DNA from: Bombyx mori
Lineage: Eukaryota > Arthropoda > Insecta > Lepidoptera > Bombycidae
Direction of reading: 5' to 3'
Assembly: GCF_030269925.1 (NCBI RefSeq)
Contig: NC_085125.1
Span: 13,516,117 to 13,580,116, forward strand
Length of the DNA: 64,000 nt
The notes under the pieces are model-generated. The model worked only from the letters and a program-made list of their open reading frames with translations, did no database searches and was not told the origin of the DNA. The position numbers were made by a program, and so were the translations under genes. Below, piece after piece: positions 1 through 9,671 of this stretch. Numbering within the stretch: the first letter of the stretch is position 1; the number at the start of each line of letters is the position of its first letter.

Positions 1-135
1 TTTAAAAACATAAACGCATGAGGACATTTATTTAGCTAAAGTACTTGAATAAAAACGGACACTAAGTAAGCATCAAATGACAATATCACAGAACAGTGAT
101 TAAGAGGTTCTCTCTCTCTCTCGTCGATCGGTCCC

Positions 136-286
136 TCACTGCTGAGGATCGTGACTCCGTCCGATTCCGTCATCCAGCTGTCTCCATCGATCCCGTTTTG
201 TAGCTTGGTGGAGTACGTCACTGACAGGTACCCCCAGTTCCTCCGCTACTTGGTCCGACCATCGTTTGGGACCTCTACGCCTAGGG
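136..286 (-). pseudogene. LINE ORF2 C-terminal remnant (RTE-like)
   Basis: Read on the minus strand, this stretch stays open for about 50 codons and ends in TGA. It contains a KRWSDQ motif followed by a KRDRWRQL motif. That pairing (a Trp-rich basic motif, then an R-D-R-W motif just before the stop) is typical of the extreme C-terminus of RTE-type LINE polyproteins in insects. No upstream reverse transcriptase is attached, so it is a 5'-truncated remnant. A short CT run lies just beyond the stop at 111-122. The family assignment is from motif memory; another non-LTR clade with the same tail is possible. Confidence 0.5.
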
Positions 287-825
287 TAGGATTAAGAGGT
301 TAGTTAAGAACAAAATTCCTTGTTTTGGCTCATTGAATTATGATCTTTAGTGCTATTGTATTAAGTCTGTATCACTACTAGCCTTATAGTCATCGTTTTA
401 TGCATACGGGGTGTATGGAAATCTAAATATTTTCTAAATATCGTTCCAGCTTTTCAGATTTACCACCGAAATGTGCACCGCGTCTGCCTTCCGTGAAAGG
501 AATGAACATTGACAAATCTACAGACCGGTATGGACGCAATAAGTTAGCTCCGTCTTGCCAGTTTTTGTTGACTTGGCGGACTACAGGAATCTAGATGTAG
601 CGTTTAGTACATTAAAAATGAGGCTTGTTTCAAAATTTTTTTAATGTATTTTCTCTAAAGTTGCCAATTTAAGAATTTTGTAATTAAACGAGAAAAAAAC
701 CCACAACTCAATGAGTTTGTTTCGCCGGTTGAAACCAAAGTTTTAGCTCTTTTTGGAAATAAATAAAGTTGTTGGTTGCTCTATGCTAGTACAACCAAAA
801 GGTCACAGCCTTATGCTATCAATAA
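287..825. other. no recognised feature
   Basis: AT-rich sequence between the LINE remnant and the mariner terminus. I see no convincing ORF, repeat match or structured RNA here. Confidence 0.5.
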
Positions 826-827
826 TA

Positions 828-2117
828 CTAGGCTGCACTAAAAGTATCGGGAATGGAATATTTCCACTGTTCCTGTTATATTAAAATCTTTTTAATTGAA
901 AACTCCTTGGTTTAAAAAATCGAATACCATTTATTTATTTAAAAAAAGATTCTCGGTCTTGTCACGAGGTTTTGTCAAACTTGTTTAGTCGTTGAGGAAA
1001 TGGAATTGACTCGAGAAAATTCAAGAGCGATGATTTATTATGACTTTCGAAGTGGTTTAACACAAAAACAGTGTGTTGACCGGATGATTTCTGCATTTGG
1101 TGATGAAGCCCCATCCGAAACCACAATTTATCGCTGGTTTGCTGAGTTTCAACGTGAACGTGTCAAGCTCAGTGATGATCCCCGTCAAGGTCGTCCAAAA
1201 ACTGCAGTCACCCAAGAAAACGTTGATGCTGTGCGTAAGCTGATTGAGGAAGATCGACATGTGACATACCGCGAAATTCAGGCAACTTTAGATATTGGCA
1301 TGAGTCAAATACAAATAATCTTGCATGAACAATTAGGTGTAAAAAAGTTGTTTTCCCGATGGATACCGCATTCGCTCTGTGAAGAGCAAAAAGCGGCTCG
1401 CGTTACTTGGTGCGTCAGAACTCTCGAAAGATGACACGCAGGATCCTCAAATGCTGTATACAACATTGTATCAGGTGACGAATCCTGGATATACGCGTAC
1501 GAACCCGAAACAAAAAACCAGTCACGAGTTTGGGTGTTCGAAAATGAGTTAAAGCCAACAAAAATTGTTCGTTCACGGAGTGTTGCAAAAAAAATGGTGG
1601 CCACGTTTGTCTCCAAAACCGGCCATGTTACGACTATTCCTCTTGAAGGACAAAGAACGGTTAATGCAGAATGGTATGCTAGCATTTGTTTGCCACAGGT
1701 CGTTTCTGAACTCCGTAAAGAGAACTGCAACCGTCGCATCATCCTCCATCACGACAATGCGAGTTCTCACACCGCGCACAGAACAAAAGAGTTTTTAGAG
1801 CAAGAAAACATAGAATTATTAGACCATCCGCCGTACAGCCCCGACCTAAGCCCTAATGATTTCTATACTTTCCCTAAAATAAAGAATAAATTGCGTGGAC
1901 AGAGATTTTCATCACCTGAAGAAGCTGTGGACGCCTACAAAACGGTCATTTTGGAGACCCCAACTTCCGAATGGAATGGTTGCTTCAATTATTGGTTCCA
2001 TCGTATGGAAAAATGTGTCAAATTTCGCGGAGAATACTTCGAAAAGCAATAAATACATTTTTAAATAGTAATGTTGTGTCACTTCGTTAATTCCCGAAAT
2101 TTTCAGTGCCGCCCTCG
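828..2117 (+). mobile_element. complete mariner transposon (D34D)
   Basis: A 1290-bp element with imperfect terminal inverted repeats of about 28 bp. The left end reads ctaggctgcactaaaagt and the complement of the right end reads cgagggcggcactgaaaa; both continue into a cgggaat motif. It is flanked by the TA dinucleotide at 826-827 and 2118-2119, the target duplication of Tc1/mariner elements. Its length matches the usual 1.3 kb of mariners. It carries one transposase frame with a nonsense codon, so this copy is probably not autonomous, although its ends look intact and might be cross-mobilised. Confidence 0.92.
1000..2052 (+). pseudogene. mariner transposase with one internal stop
   Basis: A 350-codon transposase frame from ATG at 1000 to TAA at 2050-2052, broken only by TGA at 1432-1434. 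The two halves are in the same frame, so this is a point nonsense change and not a frameshift. The N-terminal part (residues 1-110) holds the paired helix-turn-helix DNA-binding region, with GRPKTA as the GRPR-like linker. The catalytic triad is complete: D160 in SGDESW, D252 in HHDNASSH and D287 in SPNDF, giving the D34D spacing of true mariners. The YSPDLSPND motif is canonical. In the family the enzyme acts in the nucleus, excising and inserting the element at TA sites. Length is normal (about 345 aa). The stop falls before the first catalytic aspartate, so this copy should not make active enzyme without readthrough. Confidence 0.9.
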
Positions 2118-2119
2118 TA

Positions 2120-3519
2120 AATACTTACAGGACACTTATTGTTGACCTAGAATCATGAAATTTGACCAGCAGCACGGAATATAGTCCAAGTTAAAGATAA
2201 AGTGCGTAAATAGTACATATGTTATTTTATTCCGTTCATTTATTGATTAATTTATTATATTTTAAAATTATTTTTCTTTTTGGATAGACTAAGGAAACAG
2301 TTCATACAGCCAAAACTTAGATTACTAATTAAATAAATTATTGAGGTTACTTTCGATGTCATGCGTTTATTTGTTACACACACGATACAGGGAGTGCACA
2401 CGCGAAGAAGCTGTTCTTGAGCTGTTAAACCTCCTTCAATTTGCTCGAGCAATTATTAGCAAATTATTCCTTCGTCGGCCAAACCCCGAGTTTGCCCCGT
2501 CTCTTTATTCGGCAACACATTGTCCGAGTCAATCGTAATCTTCGCGTTACAAAAAAATATTCTTTCTGAAAAGACGCGTAGTTTTATGTACGAAGAATAC
2601 TTAGTTCGAGCCTGCAGTCCTCCGGACGCGAATTTTTCTCATGATTTTTTTTTACTTTGATGCTATTTATGGCCAGACTACTCAAGTACTCAAGTTAGTC
2701 TGTAAATCATACGAGTTATATACTATGGAATTCTAATTCGACCTCATTTTTTGGTGGGTTGGTTCATATGTCGTTTTTTCTTTAGTCTTCACTTTTTATT
2801 ACCGGTGCGATAAAGGAATCCGCAAGTGGACAATAGTTGACTTGTAATTTGATCACATCAGGAATATGATCAATCTGTGACGCGCTGCTAAGGACTTTCA
2901 TCAGAATAGTTTGATAGATCAGCTCTGTGCTTAAATTACTTTAAAACTAAAGTTAAAATAAAGGTATGAAATTTGTTTGTTACGTCTGTTTTACAAACCG
3001 TAGTCTGCGTTTTAAGTGTACCGTCGAGACGTTGTGTTTTTGCTGTCGCTACCTCGGTCCCGACTGGAAGATTGATTCGCGAATATCCGTTTTTGTAAAA
3101 TAAAATAGCATTCAGTACTCTTGTCTAGTGCTCTTTTTCAGAGATAAATAATTGCGGAGTAGACTATAATTTATTGTACATCATTGCGAATAATGCATAG
3201 CGTTGTGCTATTTCGTTCGTCATATTCAGAATTTTGCTTATTTATGTGTACAGAACTAAAATTATGGAATTGTTCATATTTGTATATTTATGAATGTATG
3301 TATATACATACGACGGATTCAGCGGTTCCATAGTGTTTTGAAAATGATGACGTCAGCGTCTCTGACGCCATTCTCTTCATCATTATCATTGCCTTCCATA
3401 GTGACAGTAATTAAGACTCACTTTTCAAATGAATTCCATTTATTAAATTTGAAGTGTACATCGATAACAACAGAGAGCTCCGCCTCGGTCGGCTGCTCGA
3501 GTCTGAATGTTTTGTGCGG
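2120..3519. other. no recognised feature
   Basis: About 1.4 kb of AT-rich sequence after the mariner. Short open frames exist but none shows a family motif. I see no tandem array and no match to other repeats of this window. Confidence 0.45.
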
Positions 3520-3704
3520 TTTTTTTTTATCTAAGCTGATGGTCTTGAGAGACCATATCAGTGTAATCGGGCGAGTAGGTGAGCTCAAGGGGCTCAAACC
3601 TGATGTTGTTGCTAACACGAACCCTAGCAAGAGCCGTGCTTCGCAGAATCTACCACCGGATCGGAAACACGACCCACTAAGAAGATCCGGCGAGAAACTC
3701 AGTG
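3520..3704 (-). mobile_element. Jockey-type LINE 3' UTR fragment (J2 subfamily)
   Basis: Starts with poly(T), so the element lies on the minus strand. The rest matches the 3' UTR of the longer J2 copy at 28877-29702, including the stem-loop core and the ctaccaccggatcgg motif. Only the 3' UTR remains, the usual outcome of aborted reverse transcription. Confidence 0.8.
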
Positions 3705-3824
3705 TCGACGAACACGAATCTCAGGCCGCGGGCGCATCCTCCTCCCGCTGCCTTCCCCGTCTCCTCTCTCGCCCTGAACGTCGTGAACACTCATTGTTTA
3801 TTCATTTTGTGTACAATAAAGAAT

Positions 3825-3825
<1 letters not shown>

Positions 3826-3880
<55 letters not shown>

Positions 3881-3886
3881 TCTCTT
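3826..3886. repeat. (CT)n microsatellite
   Basis: About 60 bp of CT dinucleotides, degrading at the end to CTTT variants. Confidence 0.97.
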
Positions 3887-4485
3887 ATTTTAAAATAAAA
3901 AATTGCATCAGTTGTTTTTAATAAATAAATCACAATGGCACGTTCTCCGAGCACTGAGAGCATGAATCAGTTCACAAATGAGGTTTTATAAATCGTTATT
4001 GCTCGCAAATGCTATGTTCGCAAATGAGCTCACGGCCTCTCTGATATTAAGCATCGGAGTCTCATATTACACAAAACGATTAAATGTCCAATTCCATACT
4101 AAGGCAACGATTATTTAAATACTTTTGTCCGTTGAAGTCAGTTGTGCTAGTTTATAGCAGTTTCAGATTCGGAAGTGGTCCCTTGAAACCTAAAATTTAT
4201 CATATCAACCTTCCAAGCTATCCACTACGATGAGTTAAGGTAAATTATTTATATCATTCGACCAAAACCGTTATGGACTCTGAAACTGTAACATCGTTAT
4301 TTAAGTGAACATCTCTCGGGAACGTGTAACATGGTTTTAACATATTAATCTAAGACATTAGTGAAAATGTCGGAAATTCATTAAGTGTTGAACCTCTGTG
4401 CACGATTTCGCTCGTCCATATAAATAATTGTAATATGTAACTATTGATTTCAATGAAATACAAACTAAGAGTCCCATGATTCCCC
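3887..4485. other. no recognised feature
   Basis: About 600 bp of AT-rich sequence with no ORF or repeat match that I can support. Confidence 0.45.
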
Positions 4486-4570
4486 ATTTTTTGAAGTGAA
4501 ACTTCTTTAGGCGCATGAGGGTAAATTTTTTACAGATGTAACGTCACGCAGGTATGCAACGGAAGTATCG
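4486..4570 (+). repeat. repeat family A, left part of a split copy
   Basis: This 85-bp stretch, starting near gaagtgaaacttctttagg, is the reverse complement of 30490-30570. In that other copy it is followed directly by the sequence that here resumes at about 7458, so this copy has been split. Confidence 0.8.
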
Positions 4571-4790
4571 AAAAAGAGAAAGAGAGCGATCGAGACCGAT
4601 TGAGAGAGAGCGAACGTAGCATGAAGCAACTAGCCATGGAGTGAGAGTAGGGAGCAAGCAAGTGAGAAAGATCGAGAGAGAAAAAGTGAGACAGAGCGAA
4701 CGTCGTATCACGCACAGTGCCATGGAGCGAGAGGTGGGAGAGAGCTAAAGTGAGAAAGATTGAACGAGAGAGAGAGAGAATAAGGGATTT
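4571..4790 (+). repeat. GA-rich minisatellite
   Basis: About 220 bp dominated by GAGA runs. Two longer units of about 87 bp are visible: each starts with gcgaacgt (4610 and 4696), has a ccatggag motif in the middle, and ends in gtgagaaagat. It lies inside the interruption of repeat family A. Confidence 0.75.
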
Positions 4791-4793
4791 TTC

Positions 4794-5040
4794 ACTGGTG
4801 GTAGGACCCCTTGGGAGTCCGCACGGGTAGGTACCACCACCCCGCCTATTTCCGCCGTGAAGCAGTAATGCGTTTCGGTTCGAAGGGTGGGGTAGCCGTT
4901 GTAACTATACTGAGACATTAGAACTTATATCTCAAGGTGGGTGGCGCATTTACGTTGTAGATGTCTATGGGCTCCAGTAACCACTTAACACCAGGTGGGC
5001 TGTGAGCTCGTACATTCATCTAAGCAATTAAAAAAAAAAA
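4794..5040 (+). mobile_element. Bm1 SINE, tRNA head missing
   Basis: Runs from actggtggtaggacc through the gtgaagcagtaatgcgtttc core to ggtgggctgtgagctcg and a poly(A) tail. The tRNA-derived head seen in the full copies at 34513 and 40303 is absent, so this is a 5'-truncated copy. Confidence 0.9.
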
Positions 5041-5121
5041 TCGAGAAATAACATAAATAATACTGTAACAAAATATACTGTAAAAATAATAAATAAAACT
5101 GTAACATTAAAAAACAAAACA

Positions 5122-7119
5122 GTGTTCAGCGAGTGGGCCACCACCGGAGTGTACAAAAGTAGAAAAAAGTTATATGATCTGTACTCTGAAAAAGCCTATA
5201 ATAATGATGAAACATTTCATCAATATGTCAGGAACTATTCAAAAGTATTTAGAAAAGTTTGTTTAGCGGCAAAATCTTTACATTTAAGTGATTTAATAAA
5301 AAATGCCCCTGACAAGATAAAGATGACTTGGAACATCATTGGTAGAGAAAGTGGAAAAGTCAGAAATAGCCACCAAGAATTCTCATTAAAAATAGATGAT
5401 AAATTGCTAACTAGTCATGAAGATGTGGCTAATGCTTTTGAAAAGTTTTTCTCTGACATTCCAGTTTCAACTACCACTTCTCTAAATTCATCCCCCACAG
5501 CAGCTGAAATATTATTGCATAAACATGTCAACAAATGTAATGAAATTTTTAAATTTAGGAAAATTAATTCAAACAATATTATAAAAAGTTTTAATAGCCT
5601 TAATGTAAAAAATACAGCTGACTTGTGGGGAATATCAGTAAAGGTTTTGAAGTCTGTAATAGACATTATTGCTCCTCATCTTGCTAGTATTTTTAATGAT
5701 TGTATTAGGTGTGGTGTATTTCCTGACTTAATGAAACATAGTAAAGTGATTCCTCTTTTTAAATCTGGTAGTACTGATGACCCCTCTAACTATAGACCTA
5801 TTTCAGTACTCCCTACGTTGAGTAAAATCTTTGAAAAAATAATTTTGACACAACTTTTAGAACATTTTAATTCAAATAACCTGCTTCATAATAAACAATT
5901 CGGGTTTACCAGGGGTCGCTCTACAACGGATGCAGGTGCTTATCTAGTCAAAAATATTTTTAAATCTTGGGAGGAATCACATGATTGTCTTGGAATTTTC
6001 TGTGACTTATCCAAAGCATTTGACTGTGTTGAACATGAAACATTGGTGAGGAAACTACATCACTATGGTATTAGGGATGGTGCATTGGAACTTATTACTT
6101 CCTATTTATCAGGACGGATACAAACAGTAGATGTGAAAGGTAATAGATCTTCAGGTACCTTGTTGAAAATGGGTGTACCTCAGGGTTCCATTTTGGGTCC
6201 TTTTTTATTTCTAATATATATAAACGATTTACCTAGTTTTATTGAGTCCCGACACGAGGTCGTATTATTCGCAGATGATACATCTTTATTATTTAAAATT
6301 AAACGACAATTACAAGTCTATGACGAAGTGAATGATGCGATTTCGTGTGTGGTTCATTGGTTCCGTATCAATAACCTATTATTGAATAGTAAGAAAACTA
6401 AATGTATTAAATTTACTTTAAAATGTATTAAACCATCTTTAAATGTGAGACAAGTGGATAGTGATGTAATTGTTTCTGAGGAATCATTGGAGCTTGTTGA
6501 GTCAACCGTATTTCTTGGTATAACAGTGGACTCCAAACTGCAATGGGGACCTCATATTCATAAATTGGCGAGTAAGCTCAGCTCTGCAGCATACGCAGTA
6601 AAAAAAATTAGAATGTTAACAAACGCGGACACGGCTCGTTTAGTTTACTTTAGTTACTTCCACAGTGTCATGTCCTATGGCATTTTGCTATGGGGCAATG
6701 CGGCCGATGTAGAAACGATATTTATTCTGCAGAAAAGAGCTATACGCGCTATTTATAACATGCACTCAAGGGAATCCCTGAGGGAGAAATTTAAAGAAAT
6801 TAAAGTTCTCACTATGCCATCCCAGTACATTTTTGAAAATTTGTTGTATGTTCGTAAACATATTGAGGAGTTTCCTAAAAAGTCGGACATACATAATAGA
6901 AATACTAGGAACAAACACAAACTTGTTGTGCCGATGAGTAGGTTACATAAGATAAGAAATTCATTCGGGTGTTTGTCTGTGCGCCTGTACAACAAAATCC
7001 CACAAGATGTTCAGAACCTACATATACATAGGTTTAAGAAAACTGTTAAAGAACATCTGTGCAATAAAGCTTACTATAAAGTCAATGATTATCTAGAAGA
7101 TTGCACAAAGTGGGAATGA
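5122..7119 (+). CDS. LINE reverse transcriptase (CR1-like), 5'-truncated, open
   Basis: An uninterrupted 665-codon frame. The first codon is GTG within the truncated linker, not a natural start. RT blocks in order: YRPISVLPTLSK, then FCDLSKAFD (residues 293-301, first catalytic Asp), MGVPQGSILGP, and FADD (383-386, catalytic pair), followed by the thumb and a C-terminal region ending NDYLEDCTKWE. In this family the protein copies the element RNA at a nicked target. With no endonuclease domain this copy cannot nick DNA by itself. The lack of any stop or frameshift over 2 kb suggests a fairly recent insertion. No host gene function is implied. Confidence 0.85.
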   Translation: MFSEWATTGVYKSRKKLYDLYSEKAYNNDETFHQYVRNYSKVFRKVCLAAKSLHLSDLIKNAPDKIKMTWNIIGRESGKVRNSHQEFSLKIDDKLLTSHEDVANAFEKFFSDIPVSTTTSLNSSPTAAEILLHKHVNKCNEIFKFRKINSNNIIKSFNSLNVKNTADLWGISVKVLKSVIDIIAPHLASIFNDCIRCGVFPDLMKHSKVIPLFKSGSTDDPSNYRPISVLPTLSKIFEKIILTQLLEHFNSNNLLHNKQFGFTRGRSTTDAGAYLVKNIFKSWEESHDCLGIFCDLSKAFDCVEHETLVRKLHHYGIRDGALELITSYLSGRIQTVDVKGNRSSGTLLKMGVPQGSILGPFLFLIYINDLPSFIESRHEVVLFADDTSLLFKIKRQLQVYDEVNDAISCVVHWFRINNLLLNSKKTKCIKFTLKCIKPSLNVRQVDSDVIVSEESLELVESTVFLGITVDSKLQWGPHIHKLASKLSSAAYAVKKIRMLTNADTARLVYFSYFHSVMSYGILLWGNAADVETIFILQKRAIRAIYNMHSRESLREKFKEIKVLTMPSQYIFENLLYVRKHIEEFPKKSDIHNRNTRNKHKLVVPMSRLHKIRNSFGCLSVRLYNKIPQDVQNLHIHRFKKTVKEHLCNKAYYKVNDYLEDCTKWE

Positions 7120-7270
7120 GTTGCTCGCTCCGGGCATTTCAATATTGTAGTAATTGTTACGTTATAATACTCATTGTAAAAAACTCATATTTAAAAAAAA
7201 AATGTAATATTAAAAAATAAATAAATAATAATTGCTTATTAAAAAAAAAAAAAAAAAAAAAAAAAACATG

Positions 7271-7303
7271 CCCGCTGAGTTTCTTGCCAATTCTTCTCAG
7301 GAC
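7271..7303 (+). other. 3'-UTR stem-loop core of CR1-like LINE
   Basis: Reads cccgctgagtttcttgcc, a middle segment, then ttcttctcagg. It closely matches the J1 and J2 stem-loops at 59394-59427 and 29501-29534; here the stem is only partly complementary. Confidence 0.6.
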
Positions 7304-7385
7304 GGAGGCTAGTTCTTGTGAATTGGCGGTAGTTCTTTTGACGTTCAACAAGTATGTACTTTCATTTATGTTGAATAAAAATTTT

Positions 7386-7414
7386 TTGATTTGATTTGAT
7401 TTGATTTGATTTGA
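7386..7414 (+). repeat. (TTGAT)n tail of the LINE
   Basis: Five to six copies of the pentamer TTGAT (read as tttgat/ttgat) end the LINE. This is probably its natural 3' terminus. Confidence 0.85.
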
Positions 7415-7457
7415 ATACACGCTATATTGGTTTGTGTATTCGTTTACTAGCTAATTA

Positions 7458-7705
7458 TTTTTAATACAGCGCTATCTATGAGACTTTGTAATACTAACGT
7501 GTGTATGAAACCTCTTGTAGTGAATTTCAATTTAGGATATACGTGAAGTTAAAATATCAATTCTCAGAGGGCGCTACCTCATACTATAAAAAGTGATTTA
7601 CAATTATTTACTAATGACAAAATTTTACTAATAATATACTTAGACATTTAGGATAATTGTATTTTAATTTTTGAATGTTTCACTTCGAACACGTGTGAAT
7701 TGCAC
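7458..7705 (+). repeat. repeat family A, right part of a split copy
   Basis: Reverse-complement match to 30222-30480, from ttaatacagcgc to the near-palindrome aacacgtgtgaattgcacac. Together with 4486-4570 it rebuilds one repeat of about 350 bp interrupted by 2.9 kb. Confidence 0.8.
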
Positions 7706-7916
7706 ACATGTTATTTTTTTTATTAAAACGATGTTCGTAGAGTTTCCTATGCGACTGTGCCTCATATTAATGTCACCAGGCAAGTGGCTGTGTTGTTTAG
7801 TATTACAATTCATTAGAATATTTTGCCTAGGTCCTTAATGTGTTACTATTAATTTTAATCAGGCTTACATTTTATCTATTGATATTTAATATTCATTTTT
7901 ATTTCTGCTGACTTTT

Positions 7917-8160
7917 ACTGGTGGTAGGACTTCTTGTGGGTCTGCATGGGTAGGTACCACTACTCCGCCTATTTCTGCCGTGAAGCAGTAATGCGTTTCG
8001 GTTTGAAGAGCGGGGCAGCCGTTGTAACTATACTGAGACCTTAGAACTCAAATCTCAAGGTAGGTGGCGGCATTCTCGTTGTAGATGTCTATGGGCTCCA
8101 GAAACCACCTATCAACAGGTGGGCTGTGAGCTCGTCCACCCACCTAAGCAATAAAAATAA
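7917..8160 (+). mobile_element. Bm1 SINE, tRNA head missing
   Basis: Body and tail of Bm1, from actggtggtaggac to gcaataaaaataaa. It carries several substitutions (for example a rearranged taaccact motif), so it is older than most copies here. Confidence 0.88.
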
Positions 8161-8803
8161 ATATTTCACAAGAATCGGTCTACAGTCTAATCCATCTTAA
8201 TTCTGTTCTGTCAGCTGTCAAAAGCAGTTGTCAAATAACGTTAAGTTACTACAGTGATCATACCTAGCTTAGGATAGAGCAATAGGTTCGAAGCTTTAAC
8301 TATTAATAAGCATACACGAACATACGGCCCAGGATCTCTCAAGAGATTCCTGCATCACCTATCCAGTACCTAATATCCTAATATGTGAGTTTCAGTACTA
8401 GTGGAAGGGCATGTTATCTTTCGAACCGGATATAAAGGGGTTATCATGCGGGCTCATTATATCAAATGTTGTTGAAAATCATAACCATATTTGATGTTTA
8501 TATATTTATTTATTTAAGAAATCAACAGAACAAAATAAGCTTATAATATTTAAAAACATAGCTAAAACAATAACCAAACATGTTTCCACCATCAAAATCA
8601 CATATTATTATAATGTGTGAATAAAGGAAAAAGAAAGAAAAGCTTAGAAAGTAAAGTTTGCAAAAAAAAACTAAAAACAAAAAAAAGCAACATAATACGC
8701 ACATATTATTATGTACATCAACTTACACTATAAATATATCTTATGCAATCTTATGTATAAATACATATGTGTTTGATATATCCTATTATGTGACGTAAGC
8801 AGG
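8161..8803. other. no recognised feature
   Basis: AT-rich sequence without a supported gene or repeat match. Confidence 0.45.
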
Positions 8804-9060
8804 TTTTTTTTTTATTTATTTTTTATTGCTTAGATGTGTGGACGAGCTCACAGCCCACCTGGTGTTAAGTGGTTACTGGAGCCCATAGACATCTACAACG
8901 TAAATGCGCCACCCACCTTGAGATTTAAGTTGTAAGGTCTCAGTATAGTTACAACGGCTGCCGCACCCTTCAAACCGAAACGCATTACTGCTTCACGGCA
9001 GAAATAGACAGGGCGGTGGTACCTACTCGTGCGGACTCACAACAGGTCCTACCACCAGTA
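8804..9060 (-). mobile_element. Bm1 SINE, tRNA head missing
   Basis: Poly(T) with TTTA interruptions, then the complement of the Bm1 body up to accaccagt. Well preserved. Confidence 0.9.
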
Positions 9061-9671
9061 AAAGCGTGCGCTACATTTCAAGGAATATGTAGAATTAATG
9101 TTTCTTTAGCTTCACTCAACGCGGAACGAGGATAGCTTTCACAAGTTCATAGCAAAGGAAAGGAATTTTTTTAATCTGTGTCGTTTTTGGAAGAAAAATT
9201 GTATAAGTAAAATACATAATTCTGCAAAATTAGCACATACTTTTTTAGATCTTTCTTATTTTTAATCTATAACCAATTTTTTTTACATAAAGACCCACCC
9301 CAAAATAGTTTAATGGATATCTAGACAAAATTGTAACTACCGTACTAAATGTAATTCATCTAAAAAAGTAGGAATTTTGGATGAAAATAACAAAAAACAG
9401 AAGTCACGCTTCGGTTCGCATAGGCTTCATTAATTACATACAGAAGCACGACTACGAGAGATACACAAAAAAACAACGTTTTTACTAGCTTATTTATATA
9501 ATTATAGTAATATGGAATACAAATCGTTTATTGCGATTAGAACCTTTTCGGATTTATTGTCAGCGATGTATGTACATATTATAAGTAATTAGATTTTTGA
9601 ATCTGAGCCCATTTGTACATTTAATCACGATACATTTCAATAGGGAAAATTACGGTAAATGACTTTTTGTG
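9061..9671. other. no recognised feature
   Basis: AT-rich sequence with no ORF or repeat that I can support. Confidence 0.45.

Larger units (their letters stand above)
5118..7414 (+). mobile_element. 5'-truncated CR1-like (Daphne-like) LINE
   Basis: The element lacks ORF1 and the endonuclease. It begins in the endonuclease-RT linker (EWATTGVYKSRKKLYDLY), carries a full reverse transcriptase frame, then a 3' UTR with an internal A-rich run at 7239-7266. It ends in a TTGAT pentamer array at 7386-7414. A microsatellite end instead of plain poly(A) is usual for CR1-group elements. The 3' UTR shares a stem-loop core with the Jockey-type LINEs here. Clade assignment is by motif memory. Confidence 0.8.
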
